A DNA stretch of 36,414 bases, from contig JASKKI010000019.1 in NCBI GenBank assembly GCA_030154225.1, positions 1-36,414 of the forward strand. The letters are read 5' to 3'. A model generated the notes under the pieces. The model had not been told where the DNA came from, made no database searches, and saw only the letters and a program-made list of their open reading frames with translations. Of this stretch, positions 17,840 to 28,063 are shown in pieces. The DNA comes from Clostridia bacterium (GTDB lineage Bacteria; Bacillota; Peptococcia; Peptococcales; BICA1-8). Position 1 is the first letter of the stretch; the number at the start of each line of letters is the position of its first letter. The translations under genes were made by a program, and so were the position numbers.

Positions 17840-19048
17840 ATGCGTAGAGTTTATATGGACCATAGTGCTACTACCCCTGTTCGACCAGAAGTAGCACAGG
17901 TAGTTACCAAATATTTTACTGAGACTTTTGGTAATGCGTCCAGTGTTCATGCTTTCGGACGGGAAGCCAGAAAAGGCGTTGAGACTGCCCGGGAACAAAT
18001 TGCTAATTTAATCAAAGCTAAACCGGAAGAGATATTTTTTACCAGTGGCGGTACAGAGGCAGATAATATGGCTATAATTGGTACAGCCCTGGCTAATAAA
18101 GATAAAGGAAAACATATTATTACCACGCAAATTGAACACCATGCTGTTTTAGATACATGTAAATACTTAGAAAAACAAGGGTTTGAAGTTACTTATTTAC
18201 CTGTTGATGCCGAGGCTATGCTTGATATGGAAACCCTAAAAAAAGCTATTCGTAAGGATACAATTTTAATAACAATCATGCATGTGAATAATGAAGTAGG
18301 TACTATTTTACCAATAAAAGAAATAGGAGCTATTGCCAAAGAAAATAATATTCTATTTCATGTTGATGCTGTCCAGAGTTTTGGGAAATTACCAATTGAT
18401 GTTAATCAAATGAATATTGATATGCTTTCTGCTTCTGGTCATAAAATATATGCTCCGAAAGGTATTGGGTGTTTGTTTTTACGCAAAGGTACCAAACTTT
18501 CCCCTATCATGTTTGGTGGGGCCCAGGAACGGAAACGTCGTCCTGGAACAGAAAACGTACCGGGAATAGTTGGTTTTGGTCTAGCTGCTGAATTAGCCGG
18601 CAAAGAAATGGAAGAAGAGAATAAACGCTTAACAAAATTAAGAGACAAGCTTATTGATGGTATTTTAGAAAAAATTCCCGAATCCCAACTTAATGGCCAT
18701 CGAACCCAACGTTTGCCTGGAAATGTTAATGTAAGTTTACGTTATATTGAAGGAGAAAGCTTGTTATTAATGTTAGACTTGAAAGGCATTGCCGCCTCTA
18801 GTGGTTCGGCATGTACTTCAGGGTCTTTGGATCCTTCGCATGTTTTAATGGCTATGGGTATCTGTCATGAAATTGCCCATGGATCTTTACGGCTGACTTT
18901 AGGAAAAATTAATACTGAAGAAGATATTGATTATGTTTTAGAAGTTCTTCCGGAAATAGTTGAAAAATTAAGGGAGATGTCACCTCTTTATAATTCCATA
19001 AAATTAGAGAGAAGAGAGGAGTGTTCTAAATGTACACTGACAAAGTAA
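17840..19048 (+). CDS. iscS: Cysteine desulfurase IscS
   Basis: PLP enzyme of 402 residues that takes sulfur from cysteine and passes it as persulfide to IscU and, for tRNA thiolation, to MnmA. The PLP lysine is K202 (ASGHKIYAPKG) and the persulfide cysteine C325 in SSGSACTSGSL, on the long flexible loop of group I desulfurases. Cofactor contacts FTSGGTEADN (67-76) and FHVDAVQS (163-170) are present. AAGGAG precedes the ATG 16 bases after iscR. The C-terminus ends CSKCTLTK, an added CxxC, and the last 19 bases overlap iscU. Confidence 0.96.
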   Translation: MRRVYMDHSATTPVRPEVAQVVTKYFTETFGNASSVHAFGREARKGVETAREQIANLIKAKPEEIFFTSGGTEADNMAIIGTALANKDKGKHIITTQIEHHAVLDTCKYLEKQGFEVTYLPVDAEAMLDMETLKKAIRKDTILITIMHVNNEVGTILPIKEIGAIAKENNILFHVDAVQSFGKLPIDVNQMNIDMLSASGHKIYAPKGIGCLFLRKGTKLSPIMFGGAQERKRRPGTENVPGIVGFGLAAELAGKEMEEENKRLTKLRDKLIDGILEKIPESQLNGHRTQRLPGNVNVSLRYIEGESLLLMLDLKGIAASSGSACTSGSLDPSHVLMAMGICHEIAHGSLRLTLGKINTEEDIDYVLEVLPEIVEKLREMSPLYNSIKLERREECSKCTLTK

Positions 19049-19398
19049 TGGATCATTTTACAAACCCCAGGAATGTTGGTGAATTGGATAATGCTAATGG
19101 AATTGGTGAAGTAGGAAATGCTAAATGTGGGGACATTATGCGCATTTATTTAGATGTACAGGACAATATTATAAAAGATATAAAATTTAAAACTTTTGGC
19201 TGTGGTGCCGCTATTGCTACCAGTAGCATGGTTACAGAAATGGTAAAAGGAAAAAGTATAGATGAAGCTTTAAAAATAACTAATAAAGCTGTAGCGGAAG
19301 CATTAGGTGGTTTACCACCTGCCAAAATGCATTGTTCAAATCTTGCTGCTGATGCTTTACACAAGGCTATAGAAGATTATAAGAATAATAATAGTTAA
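19030..19398 (+). CDS. iscU: Fe-S cluster scaffold IscU
   Basis: A 122-residue scaffold on which Fe-S clusters are built from IscS-derived sulfur. The three ligand cysteines are C33 (in KCGD, with D35), C58 (FGCGAAIA) and C102 (MHCSNLAA), and LPPAKMH, the chaperone-recognition motif, is intact (about 95-101). The start overlaps the iscS end by 19 bases in another frame, so translation is coupled; GGAG lies 9 bases upstream. No hscA, hscB, iscA or ferredoxin gene follows, so the operon is a reduced ISC set. Confidence 0.96.
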   Translation: MYTDKVMDHFTNPRNVGELDNANGIGEVGNAKCGDIMRIYLDVQDNIIKDIKFKTFGCGAAIATSSMVTEMVKGKSIDEALKITNKAVAEALGGLPPAKMHCSNLAADALHKAIEDYKNNNS

Positions 19399-19470
19399 TA
19401 GTTCATTGTTAATAGGTATTAGACTCAGACCTAGACTAGTCACTAGCCTCTAGTCACTAGTCACTAACCT
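19394..19470 (+). repeat. Degenerate heptad repeat tract upstream of mnmA
   Basis: The stretch after iscU falls into 7-base units: GTTAATAG at 19394 and 19408 (period 14), then AGTCACTA at 19438, 19452 and 19459 (periods 14 and 7), with related CTAG-containing units between. No inverted ends or coding potential were seen. Confidence 0.6.
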
Positions 19471-19507
19471 GATGAGTTGACTATATTTGTAAGGGTTGGT
19501 GTATTTA

Positions 19508-20596
19508 ATGTCCAATAAAGGTACGGTAGTAGTTGGTATGAGCGGGGGTGTAGATAGCTCAGTTACTGCCTACTTATTAAAAGAACAAGGTTATAATGTT
19601 ATCGGAGTAACCATGCAAATCTGGCCTATAGATCAGGAAACTGAGAATGTGGGTGGTTGTTGTTCTCTTTCTGCTGTTAATGATGCTCGGAGGGTAGCGG
19701 ATAAATTGGATATCCCTTTTTATGTCATGAATTTTAGGGATTTATTTGAAATAGAAGTAATTGATTATTTTACCAGTGAGTACCTACAAGGTAGAACTCC
19801 TAATCCGTGTATTGCCTGTAATAAAAAAATAAAATTCGAGGGATTTTTAAATAAAGCCAGGGCATTAGGGGCAGATTTTATTGCTACAGGGCATTATGCT
19901 AAACTGTTTTATGATAAAAGTAGAAGTAGATATGTTTTAAAAAAAGCGGATGATAAAACAAAAGATCAAACATATGCCCTATACAACTTTACTCAAGAAC
20001 AAATGGCTTATACCCTTTTACCTTTAGGCAATTATACCAAGCCTCGAATAAGAAAAATTGCTGCTCAATTAGAACTAAGGGTAGCCAATAAACCTGATAG
20101 TCAGGAAATTTGTTTTGTTACTGATAATAATTATAAAAATTTTATTGAAAATAGAGTTGGTGTCCAAAAATTTAAACCAGGACCCATTATAGATACTAAA
20201 GGTAATGAAGTAGGGACTCATAAAGGTTTAGCCAATTATACTGTTGGTCAGCGAAAGGGTTTAGGATTAGCTTTGGGATATCCTGTCTATGTTGTTAGGA
20301 TAGATACTGAAAATAATGTATTGATTGTAGGTAGGGACGAAGAGGTATTCCAAAAAAATCTAATATCCGGTGAAAATAATTTCATTCTATTTGATGATTT
20401 ACAGGAAGAAATGGAAGTAGAAGCTAAAATACGTTATTCTGCCCATCCTGCTAAAGCAAAAATAAAGCCTTGGGAGAAAGGACAAATTTTAGTAGAATTT
20501 GAGGAGCCTCAGCGGGCAATTACACCCGGTCAGGCGGTAGTTTATTATCGAGGTGATTATGTTGTAGGCGGTGGGACAATAATGAAAGGTTTTTGA
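19508..20596 (+). CDS. mnmA: tRNA-specific 2-thiouridylase MnmA
   Basis: A 362-residue enzyme that adenylates and 2-thiolates U34 of Lys, Glu and Gln tRNAs, using sulfur from the desulfurase encoded just upstream. The PP-loop SGGVDSS is at 12-18, and the two catalytic cysteines are C101 in NPCIACN and C202 in SQEICFV. The ATG at 19508 gives the usual length; TTG 19496 and GTG 19499 are alternatives, and the AAGGG site sits about 12 bases away, which makes the exact start less certain. It follows iscU after a heptad repeat tract and ends at a strong terminator. Confidence 0.95.
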   Translation: MSNKGTVVVGMSGGVDSSVTAYLLKEQGYNVIGVTMQIWPIDQETENVGGCCSLSAVNDARRVADKLDIPFYVMNFRDLFEIEVIDYFTSEYLQGRTPNPCIACNKKIKFEGFLNKARALGADFIATGHYAKLFYDKSRSRYVLKKADDKTKDQTYALYNFTQEQMAYTLLPLGNYTKPRIRKIAAQLELRVANKPDSQEICFVTDNNYKNFIENRVGVQKFKPGPIIDTKGNEVGTHKGLANYTVGQRKGLGLALGYPVYVVRIDTENNVLIVGRDEEVFQKNLISGENNFILFDDLQEEMEVEAKIRYSAHPAKAKIKPWEKGQILVEFEEPQRAITPGQAVVYYRGDYVVGGGTIMKGF

Positions 20597-20628
20597 CATG
20601 CGCTTTGCGCATGTTTTCTTTTTTTTTG
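20596..20628 (+). terminator. Intrinsic terminator of mnmA
   Basis: ACATGCGC at 20596-20603 pairs with GCGCATGT at 20607-20614 with a 3-base loop, then a long T-rich run. The stem begins on the last base of the stop codon. Confidence 0.93.
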
Positions 20629-20665
20629 GCAATAATATAATACAACAGATAAAAGGAGGTTAGGA

Positions 20666-21133
20666 ATGCTTCGGAAAGCTTCTGATTTAATAAATTTACC
20701 CGTTATTAACCTAACCTCGGGAAGTCAGGTGGCTAAAGTCAAAGATCTTGTTTTAAATGCTGATGATGATTCTTTACTTGGTTTTATTTGTGATAACAAT
20801 ACGTATTTACCATTAAAAGCAATAAAAACCTTGGGAAAGGATGCGGTTGTTGTAGAGGTCGATAATATAGATGGAATCTTGGAACCATTTAAGACTCCCA
20901 TAAATGCTCCCCTTTTTTTACCCGAATATCTTATTGGAACACCTATTATAACCGAAAATGGTAAAAATATTGGTACAGTTGGGGATATTTTAATAGCAGA
21001 AGATACCTGTAAAATCGAAGGTTATGAGATATCAGATGGTTTATTAAAGGATTTGGTAGCGGGTAGAAGTATAATCTCTATTCCCCAGGTTATCACTTAT
21101 GGTGAAGATGCAGTTGTAATTAAAGAACAGTAA
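20666..21133 (+). CDS. Tandem PRC-barrel domain protein
   Basis: A 155-residue protein built of two similar beta-barrel halves, about 1-75 and 85-155. Each begins with a segment like LRKASDLINLPVI or LPEYLIGTPII followed by a Gly-rich turn and VKDLVL or VGDILI, the PRC-barrel pattern shared with RimM and YlmC/YmxH proteins. PRC barrels usually bind RNA-processing or photosynthetic partners, but the function here is unknown. An AAAGGAGG site precedes the ATG. It begins a cluster of three small genes ahead of the permease, after the mnmA terminator. Confidence 0.82.
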   Translation: MLRKASDLINLPVINLTSGSQVAKVKDLVLNADDDSLLGFICDNNTYLPLKAIKTLGKDAVVVEVDNIDGILEPFKTPINAPLFLPEYLIGTPIITENGKNIGTVGDILIAEDTCKIEGYEISDGLLKDLVAGRSIISIPQVITYGEDAVVIKEQ

Positions 21134-21147
21134 GGAGTGATGGAATT

Positions 21148-21330
21148 ATGCCAAATTGTCCAATTTGTAACAGTAGGGCAGTAGGTCGAGTGGGTACAGA
21201 TCAATTCTATTGCTGGGATTGTTTTGTAGAATACAGCAATATGGGTGACCAAGTACGTATTTATGATATAGCAGAGGATGGTTCTCTGGAAGAATTAGAG
21301 ATGGCTGATATAGATGCCTCTTTGATTTAG
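21148..21330 (+). CDS. Small zinc-ribbon protein of unknown function
   Basis: A 60-residue protein with CPIC (C4, C7) and CWDC (C22, C25), an arrangement that would bind one zinc ion as a compact ribbon, followed by an acidic C-terminal half rich in Glu and Asp. A good AAGGAG site precedes the ATG. It lies 14 bases after the PRC-barrel gene and close to the YtxH-like gene, so it is probably co-transcribed. I know it only as a conserved hypothetical; nucleic-acid or protein binding is a guess from the fold. Confidence 0.75.
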   Translation: MPNCPICNSRAVGRVGTDQFYCWDCFVEYSNMGDQVRIYDIAEDGSLEELEMADIDASLI

Positions 21331-21347
21331 GAAAGGAGGTGAAATAT

Positions 21348-21575
21348 GTGCGGCGTTTTTTTAACGGAATCTTGGTTGGGAGTTTAATAGGTGGAATGTT
21401 AGGTTTAATGCTTAATGGTAATATGAAGCCGCAGCAAAAAAAACTTTTAGGTAGAACAAAGAAATTTTCTGATAGAGCTACTAAAGTAGTGGGAGATGTT
21501 TCTAAAGAAGTAACTAAATTCATGAAGAGAAAAAAAGCAGCTAATGCTGCTTTTTTTAGCCTTAAAAAGGTATAA
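21348..21575 (+). CDS. YtxH-like small membrane protein
   Basis: About 75 residues: a Gly-rich hydrophobic segment near the N-terminus (GILVGSLIGGMLGLMLNG, about 6-23) and a basic, Lys-rich amphipathic tail, the pattern of YtxH-family general-stress proteins. GTG at 21348 is chosen because AGGAGGTGA ends 5 bases before it; GTG at 21339 lies within that site. The last codons encode a terminator hairpin (see 21531-21557), so the 3' end of the gene doubles as a transcription signal. Confidence 0.7.
   Translation: MRRFFNGILVGSLIGGMLGLMLNGNMKPQQKKLLGRTKKFSDRATKVVGDVSKEVTKFMKRKKAANAAFFSLKKV
21531..21557 (+). terminator. Terminator-like hairpin inside the end of the YtxH-like gene
   Basis: AAAAAAGCAGC at 21531-21541 pairs with GCTGCTTTTTT starting at 21546, around TAAT. 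The T run is within coding sequence, about 18 bases before the stop. Confidence 0.7.
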
Positions 21576-21631
21576 TTTTTCCAAAACCAAGTTTTCTTGA
21601 GATAAACCGGGATTGAAATGGGGTTTTTAAA

Positions 21632-22669
21632 ATGATAAAAAATGATAATAGTAAAATTGTGCGTGTTATCATCCTTACTATCCTGGCTATTTTATTTATC
21701 TATTTTCTTATTTTAATTTTTCCCATAACTACCCCCTTTTTTATTGCTTTTTTTTTGGCATATTTATTAGATCCTTTAGTTGATTTTTTTGAACAAAAAG
21801 GTATTGGAAGGACTTGGGGTATCTTAATTATCTATGTTACTCTGATTAGCTTGATCTCTGCAGGTATTTTTTATGGTTTACCAAAAATAATTACGGAACT
21901 TAACAAGTTTGCCGATACCATACCCATTTATGCCAAACAGGTGCAGGAATATATCAAAGCTTTTCAAAAAAATTACAGTAAAGTAAATATTCCTGAAAGT
22001 ATTAGGATAATTACTGATGATACTATTAAACAGGTAGAAAATTATCTTATTCAAATAGTTAGAAGTGTAGCCCAGGGTTTTGTTAATTTTTTTACTAAAA
22101 TATTTGATATTATTTTAGCTCCTATTTTAACATTTTATTTATTAAAAGATTTTGATGCAATTAAAGAATGGTTTTTAAACTTAATACCTGCTGCCCATCG
22201 CAAAGACCTGATGTATCTGGGCCAGCAAATGGATAGAGTTTTAAAAAGTTTTTTAAGAGGACATCTAATTGTAGCAGTATTAGTTGGAGGATTAACAGCT
22301 ATAGGTTTATCCCTGGTTGGTATGGAATTTGCCCTTGTCTTAGGCTTAGTTGCAGGAGTATTTAATATTATTCCTTATTTTGGTCCTTTATTTGGTATTA
22401 TACCGGCGGTTGCTTTGGCTTTACTCCAATCGAAAAAAATGGCTATCTATGTTTTTTTAATAATGGTAGGAATACAACAACTGGAAGGAAATATTATTTC
22501 CCCCAAAATACTTGGAAAAAGTATTGGCTTACACCCTTTAATGATTATCCTAGTATTATTAGCAGGAGGGCACATATTTGGTATTTTGGGAATGATTTTA
22601 GCCGTTCCATTCACAGGTATTCTAAAAGTGTTGATTGGTTTTATATTGAAGAAAACAATGGAGTTATGA
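21632..22669 (+). CDS. AI-2E family transporter/permease (PerM-like)
   Basis: A 345-residue polytopic membrane protein of the AI-2E/PerM family. Two hydrophobic segments open it (about 10-50), one follows near 62-82, then a soluble stretch (about 85-150) and a group of further segments to the end, giving about eight in all. The family motif around GPLFGIIPA and the loop ISPKILGKSIGLHP are clear. Substrates vary or are unknown; nothing here shows export of autoinducer-2. It stands directly upstream of alaS, as its Bacillus relative YrrI does. Confidence 0.88.
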   Translation: MIKNDNSKIVRVIILTILAILFIYFLILIFPITTPFFIAFFLAYLLDPLVDFFEQKGIGRTWGILIIYVTLISLISAGIFYGLPKIITELNKFADTIPIYAKQVQEYIKAFQKNYSKVNIPESIRIITDDTIKQVENYLIQIVRSVAQGFVNFFTKIFDIILAPILTFYLLKDFDAIKEWFLNLIPAAHRKDLMYLGQQMDRVLKSFLRGHLIVAVLVGGLTAIGLSLVGMEFALVLGLVAGVFNIIPYFGPLFGIIPAVALALLQSKKMAIYVFLIMVGIQQLEGNIISPKILGKSIGLHPLMIILVLLAGGHIFGILGMILAVPFTGILKVLIGFILKKTMEL

Positions 22670-22673
22670 TGGT

Positions 22674-22702
22674 TTGACAATTAAAAATTAACTTTGTATA
22701 AT
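22674..22702 (+). promoter_or_regulatory. Consensus promoter of alaS T-box transcript
   Basis: TTGACA at 22674-22679, a 17-base spacer and TATAAT at 22697-22702, a perfect consensus 5 bases after the permease stop. Confidence 0.88.
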
Positions 22703-22708
22703 TAAATC

Positions 22709-22961
22709 GTCAAATTACATAAATTAATTCTTTGAAGGATCAGATGAATTTAGTTTACGCCCCCAGAGAGGGAAGAATAGCTGGAATCTTCCTGGTATTG
22801 CTGAATTCAGGCCCATCCGGAGAATTCCGAGAAATTGGACGGTTTGCTACCGTTATCAAGCTAAGTCTAAAAAGGCTTACGAGGTGATCAGCAAATAGCT
22901 GATTAACAGGGTGGTACCGCGAGGTTCTCCTCGTCCCTGCATGGGACGGGGAGTTTTTTTC
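22709..22961 (+). promoter_or_regulatory. T-box leader controlling alaS
   Basis: The interval before alaS is a T-box riboswitch. Stem I closes by pairing GAATTTAG near 22746-22753 with CTGAATTC at 22801-22808; the codon at the specifier position reads GCT (22800-22802), followed by a purine, for alanine. The core motif GGGTGGTACCGC is at 22909-22920, followed directly by the terminator. Uncharged tRNA-Ala is expected to switch transcription on. Confidence 0.94.
22927..22960 (+). terminator. T-box attenuator terminator before alaS
   Basis: CTCCTCGTCCC at 22927-22937 pairs with GGGACGGGGAG at 22943-22953 (11 pairs with one G-T), followed by seven T. Confidence 0.92.
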
Positions 22962-22975
22962 TACATTTATTTTAG

Positions 22976-25633
<2,658 letters not shown>

Positions 25634-25736
25634 TAACTTTTTGGTTATACTTTAAAGGATATTTCGATTTTATAGAGAATAATTATATACTAAATATATT
25701 AAATAATGTAAATTAGATTACAAGGGAGTGATCTGG

Positions 25737-26000
25737 ATGTCTGTAGACCTAGATCGAACCATGTATTTTAAAATTAAAAATGATGAAGATATTCAAGCTA
25801 AAGATATTTTATTAAATGTTTATGAAGCTTTAAAAGAAAAAGGTTATAATCCTATTAATCAGATTGTTGGTTATTTACTTTCCGGTGATCCAGCATACAT
25901 TACTAGCTATAAAGATGCCCGTAATCTTATAAGAAAATTAGAACGGGATGAACTTTTGGAAGAGCTGGTTAAAAGCTACTTAAATACTGACCAATTTTAA
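25737..26000 (+). CDS. ireB: IreB family regulatory phosphoprotein
   Basis: An 87-residue protein of the UPF0297/IreB family. It matches DRTMYFKI, the central [19 protein letters not shown] (about 41-59) and a charged C-terminal helix. In Enterococcus, IreB is a substrate of the PASTA kinase IreK and affects cephalosporin resistance; the Bacillus homologue is YrzL. ATG at 25737 gives the family start; GTG at 25728 overlaps the GGGAG site. It follows alaS in the conserved order, but an aldo/keto reductase gene now separates it from ruvX. Confidence 0.93.
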   Translation: MSVDLDRTMYFKIKNDEDIQAKDILLNVYEALKEKGYNPINQIVGYLLSGDPAYITSYKDARNLIRKLERDELLEELVKSYLNTDQF

Positions 26001-26024
26001 AGCCCCGCCTTTAGGTGGGGCTTT
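25999..26024 (+). terminator. Strong hairpin after ireB
   Basis: AAAGCCCCGCC at 25999-26009 pairs with GGTGGGGCTTT at 26014-26024 around TTTA. The T tract is short, so termination may be partial. Confidence 0.65.
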
Positions 26025-26032
26025 AACTTGAA

Positions 26033-26060
26033 TTTACTAGCCACTAATAATTAGTTACTA
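26033..26060 (+). repeat. Degenerate heptad repeat tract upstream of the aldo/keto reductase
   Basis: Four consecutive 7-base units, TTTACTA, GCCACTA, ATAATTA and GTTACTA, share an ACTA-like end. Same type as the tracts near 15908 and 19394. Confidence 0.55.
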
Positions 26061-26080
26061 AACGGAACAGGTGAAGTATT

Positions 26081-27028
26081 ATGAAATATTATAATTTAGG
26101 AAATACAGATTTAAAGGTATCAAAGTTATGTTTTGGTGCTTTAACCATTGGTCCTTTACAAACAAATTTACCAGTTGAAGTAGGTTCGAAGGTGATAGAG
26201 CATGCAGTTAACCTGGGGGTTAATTTCATTGATACTGCAGAACTATACGATACTTATGAATATATAAAAAAGGCATTAAGAAATACTCAAAAGGACTTAA
26301 TTGTAGCAACCAAATCTTATAGTTATAATCGAGAATTAATGGCAAAAAGTCTGGAAAAAGCACGGAAGGAATTAGATAAAGATGTAATTGATATTTTCCT
26401 TTTACATGAACAGGAAAGTATACTAACAGTTAAGGGCCATTGGGATGCGGTAGAGTATTTAATGGACTCTAAAGCAAAAGGAATAGTAAAGGCCATTGGT
26501 TTATCAACACATACTATTAAGGGAGTAGAGGCAGCAATACAATTTCCGGAGCTGGAAATAATACACCCTATTGTTAACTACCAGGGATTGGGAATTTTGG
26601 ATGGAGACATCAATGAAATGCTGGCTTTACTAAAGAAAGCCAAAGAAATGGGTAAAGGAATATATGGTATGAAACCTATTGGAGGAGGAAATTTAATAGG
26701 AGATGTTAATAAAGCTTTAACCTGGGCTTTTAGTAGGCCAGAATTAGATGCAGTAGCCGTTGGTATGCAATCTTTTTCAGAAGTTAATATTAATATTGCC
26801 TTACTGGTAGGAAAAAATCCAGATTATGAAGATTTATTAACTGTTAAAAAGAAAAGAAGAACATTACATATAGAAAAATATTGTGAAGGTTGTGGTCAAT
26901 GTATAGACAAGTGTTTTCAAAATGCATTACAGTTAAGTAATGGACAGGTTCAAGTAAATAACGAAAAATGTTTATTTTGTGGTTATTGTGGAGCGGCCTG
27001 CCCCAATTTTGCAATTAAGATAATATAA
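26081..27028 (+). CDS. Aldo/keto reductase with C-terminal ferredoxin domain
   Basis: A 315-residue fusion. Residues 1-255 are an aldo/keto reductase barrel: LGNTDLKVSKLCFG start, NFIDTAELYDTY with the catalytic Asp and Tyr, a DIFLLHEQ strand and GMKPIGGG late in the barrel. The last 50 residues hold two four-cysteine clusters, CEGCGQCIDKC and CLFCGYCGAAC followed by P, enough for two [4Fe-4S] clusters. Such fusions are common in anaerobes and may exchange electrons with ferredoxin rather than only NAD(P)H. The substrate is unknown. It lies after a hairpin and a heptad tract, between ireB and ruvX, which are usually adjacent. Confidence 0.9.
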   Translation: MKYYNLGNTDLKVSKLCFGALTIGPLQTNLPVEVGSKVIEHAVNLGVNFIDTAELYDTYEYIKKALRNTQKDLIVATKSYSYNRELMAKSLEKARKELDKDVIDIFLLHEQESILTVKGHWDAVEYLMDSKAKGIVKAIGLSTHTIKGVEAAIQFPELEIIHPIVNYQGLGILDGDINEMLALLKKAKEMGKGIYGMKPIGGGNLIGDVNKALTWAFSRPELDAVAVGMQSFSEVNINIALLVGKNPDYEDLLTVKKKRRTLHIEKYCEGCGQCIDKCFQNALQLSNGQVQVNNEKCLFCGYCGAACPNFAIKII

Positions 27029-27147
27029 AAATTGAAATTAAATCTATAGCTCATAGATATTATGTAGAAAAATGATACAGTTATTATAGTAAGTAAGGAA
27101 TTATAAAGCAAAATCTTTCAAATAATTTCAGGGATGGTGTTTTTAAG

Positions 27148-27558
27148 ATGCGGGTAATGGCTTTAGATATTGGTGATAAACGGATTGGTATAGCTCTTAG
27201 TGATCCTTTAAAAATAACTGCGCAAGGCCTAACAACATTAAACCGGATAACTTTGGAAAAGGATATTGGATATATCTGTGACCTATTAAACCAGTATGAA
27301 GTTTCTGAATTGGTGGTTGGACTTCCTAAAAATATGAACGGTACAATAGGACCACAAGTGGAAAAAGTAAAAGAATTTGTAAATAGTTTGCTTCAAAAAA
27401 AACAGATAAAAGTAAGTTATGTGGATGAAAGGTTAAGTACTGTTACAGCGGAAAGAACCTTAATAGCAGGTGATTTGTCAAGAAAAAAACGTAAAAATTT
27501 TGTTGATAAACTAGCAGCTACCGTAATTTTACAAAGTTATTTAGACCGTGTTAAATAG
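27148..27558 (+). CDS. ruvX: Holliday junction resolvase-like RuvX (YqgF)
   Basis: A 136-residue RNase H-fold nuclease of the YqgF/RuvX family, proposed to act in Holliday junction resolution or 16S rRNA maturation. The signatures are MALDIGDKRIGIALSDP (about 4-20) with the first catalytic Asp, VVGLPKNMNG (about 57-66) and YVDERLSTVTAE (about 91-102). Its position before the DUF1292 gene is the standard Firmicute order. A GGGATGG site precedes the ATG. A T-rich run follows the stop but no clear hairpin. Confidence 0.95.
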   Translation: MRVMALDIGDKRIGIALSDPLKITAQGLTTLNRITLEKDIGYICDLLNQYEVSELVVGLPKNMNGTIGPQVEKVKEFVNSLLQKKQIKVSYVDERLSTVTAERTLIAGDLSRKKRKNFVDKLAATVILQSYLDRVK

Positions 27559-27594
27559 TATTTTTTTTGGATATAATGGTAAAGGGGAAAAAAG

Positions 27595-27623
27595 TTGACA
27601 AACCTTACCAATAGACGTTAAAA
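27595..27623 (+). promoter_or_regulatory. Promoter of the DUF1292 gene
   Basis: TTGACA at 27595-27600, 17 bases, TTAAAA at 27618-27623. The -35 is perfect and the -10 moderate. Confidence 0.5.
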
Positions 27624-27653
27624 TGGCAATAGTTTGAGAAAAGAGGTGTTTGA

Positions 27654-27959
27654 ATGGATAATAAAAAATGCTGTAATGACAATCATGAACACGAACATGA
27701 AGAAATAGGAATCGTTACTTTGGTTGATGAAGAAGGAAAGGAGCATGATTTTGCTTTTGTTGATTCAATAGAATTAGAAGGTGAACAATATGCAATCCTT
27801 TCCCCCATCGCAGAAGATGATGAGGAGTCTGATGAAGCGATTATTTTAAAAATCGGTAAGGACGAAAATGGCGACGATATTTTGTACGATATTGAAGATG
27901 ATGAAGAATGGGAAAAAGTTGCCGATGCCTGGCAGGAACTGATAGAATCGGAAGAATGA
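27654..27959 (+). CDS. DUF1292 (YrzB-like) protein
   Basis: A 101-residue, very acidic protein of the DUF1292 family (Bacillus YrzB), with unknown function. The conserved core is EGEQYAILSPI followed by acidic residues, then EAIILKI (about 45-68). The N-terminus, KKCCNDNHEHEHEE, carries two Cys and three His in 14 residues and could bind a metal. AGAGGTG precedes the ATG. It has its own promoter and terminator although it follows ruvX, and the alaS-ireB-ruvX-DUF1292 grouping is conserved in Firmicutes. Confidence 0.88.
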   Translation: MDNKKCCNDNHEHEHEEIGIVTLVDEEGKEHDFAFVDSIELEGEQYAILSPIAEDDEESDEAIILKIGKDENGDDILYDIEDDEEWEKVADAWQELIESEE

Positions 27960-27963
27960 GACA

Positions 27964-28003
27964 AAAACCACCAGTTTATACTTTAATACTGGTGGTTTTT
28001 TTG
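27964..28003 (+). terminator. Intrinsic terminator of the DUF1292 gene
   Basis: AAAACCACCAGT at 27964-27975 pairs with ACTGGTGGTTTT at 27988-27999, followed by more T. The hairpin is close to symmetrical. Confidence 0.9.
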
Positions 28004-28063
28004 TGCTTTTTTTATTTTATAAGAATATATTTTAATGTTAAGCAGATAAAATGGAGGATATTT

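Noticed and set aside
19394-19470. The repeats could be read as a small CRISPR array.
   Set aside because: Units are 7 bases, degenerate and without unique spacers of constant length; no cas genes are present.
21632-22669. Autoinducer-2 exporter as a functional claim.
   Set aside because: The family name does not establish the substrate, and no quorum-sensing genes are nearby.
27035-27065. Small hairpin ATCTAT/ATAGAT between the aldo/keto reductase and ruvX.
   Set aside because: Six A/T-rich pairs without a T run are expected by chance in this composition.
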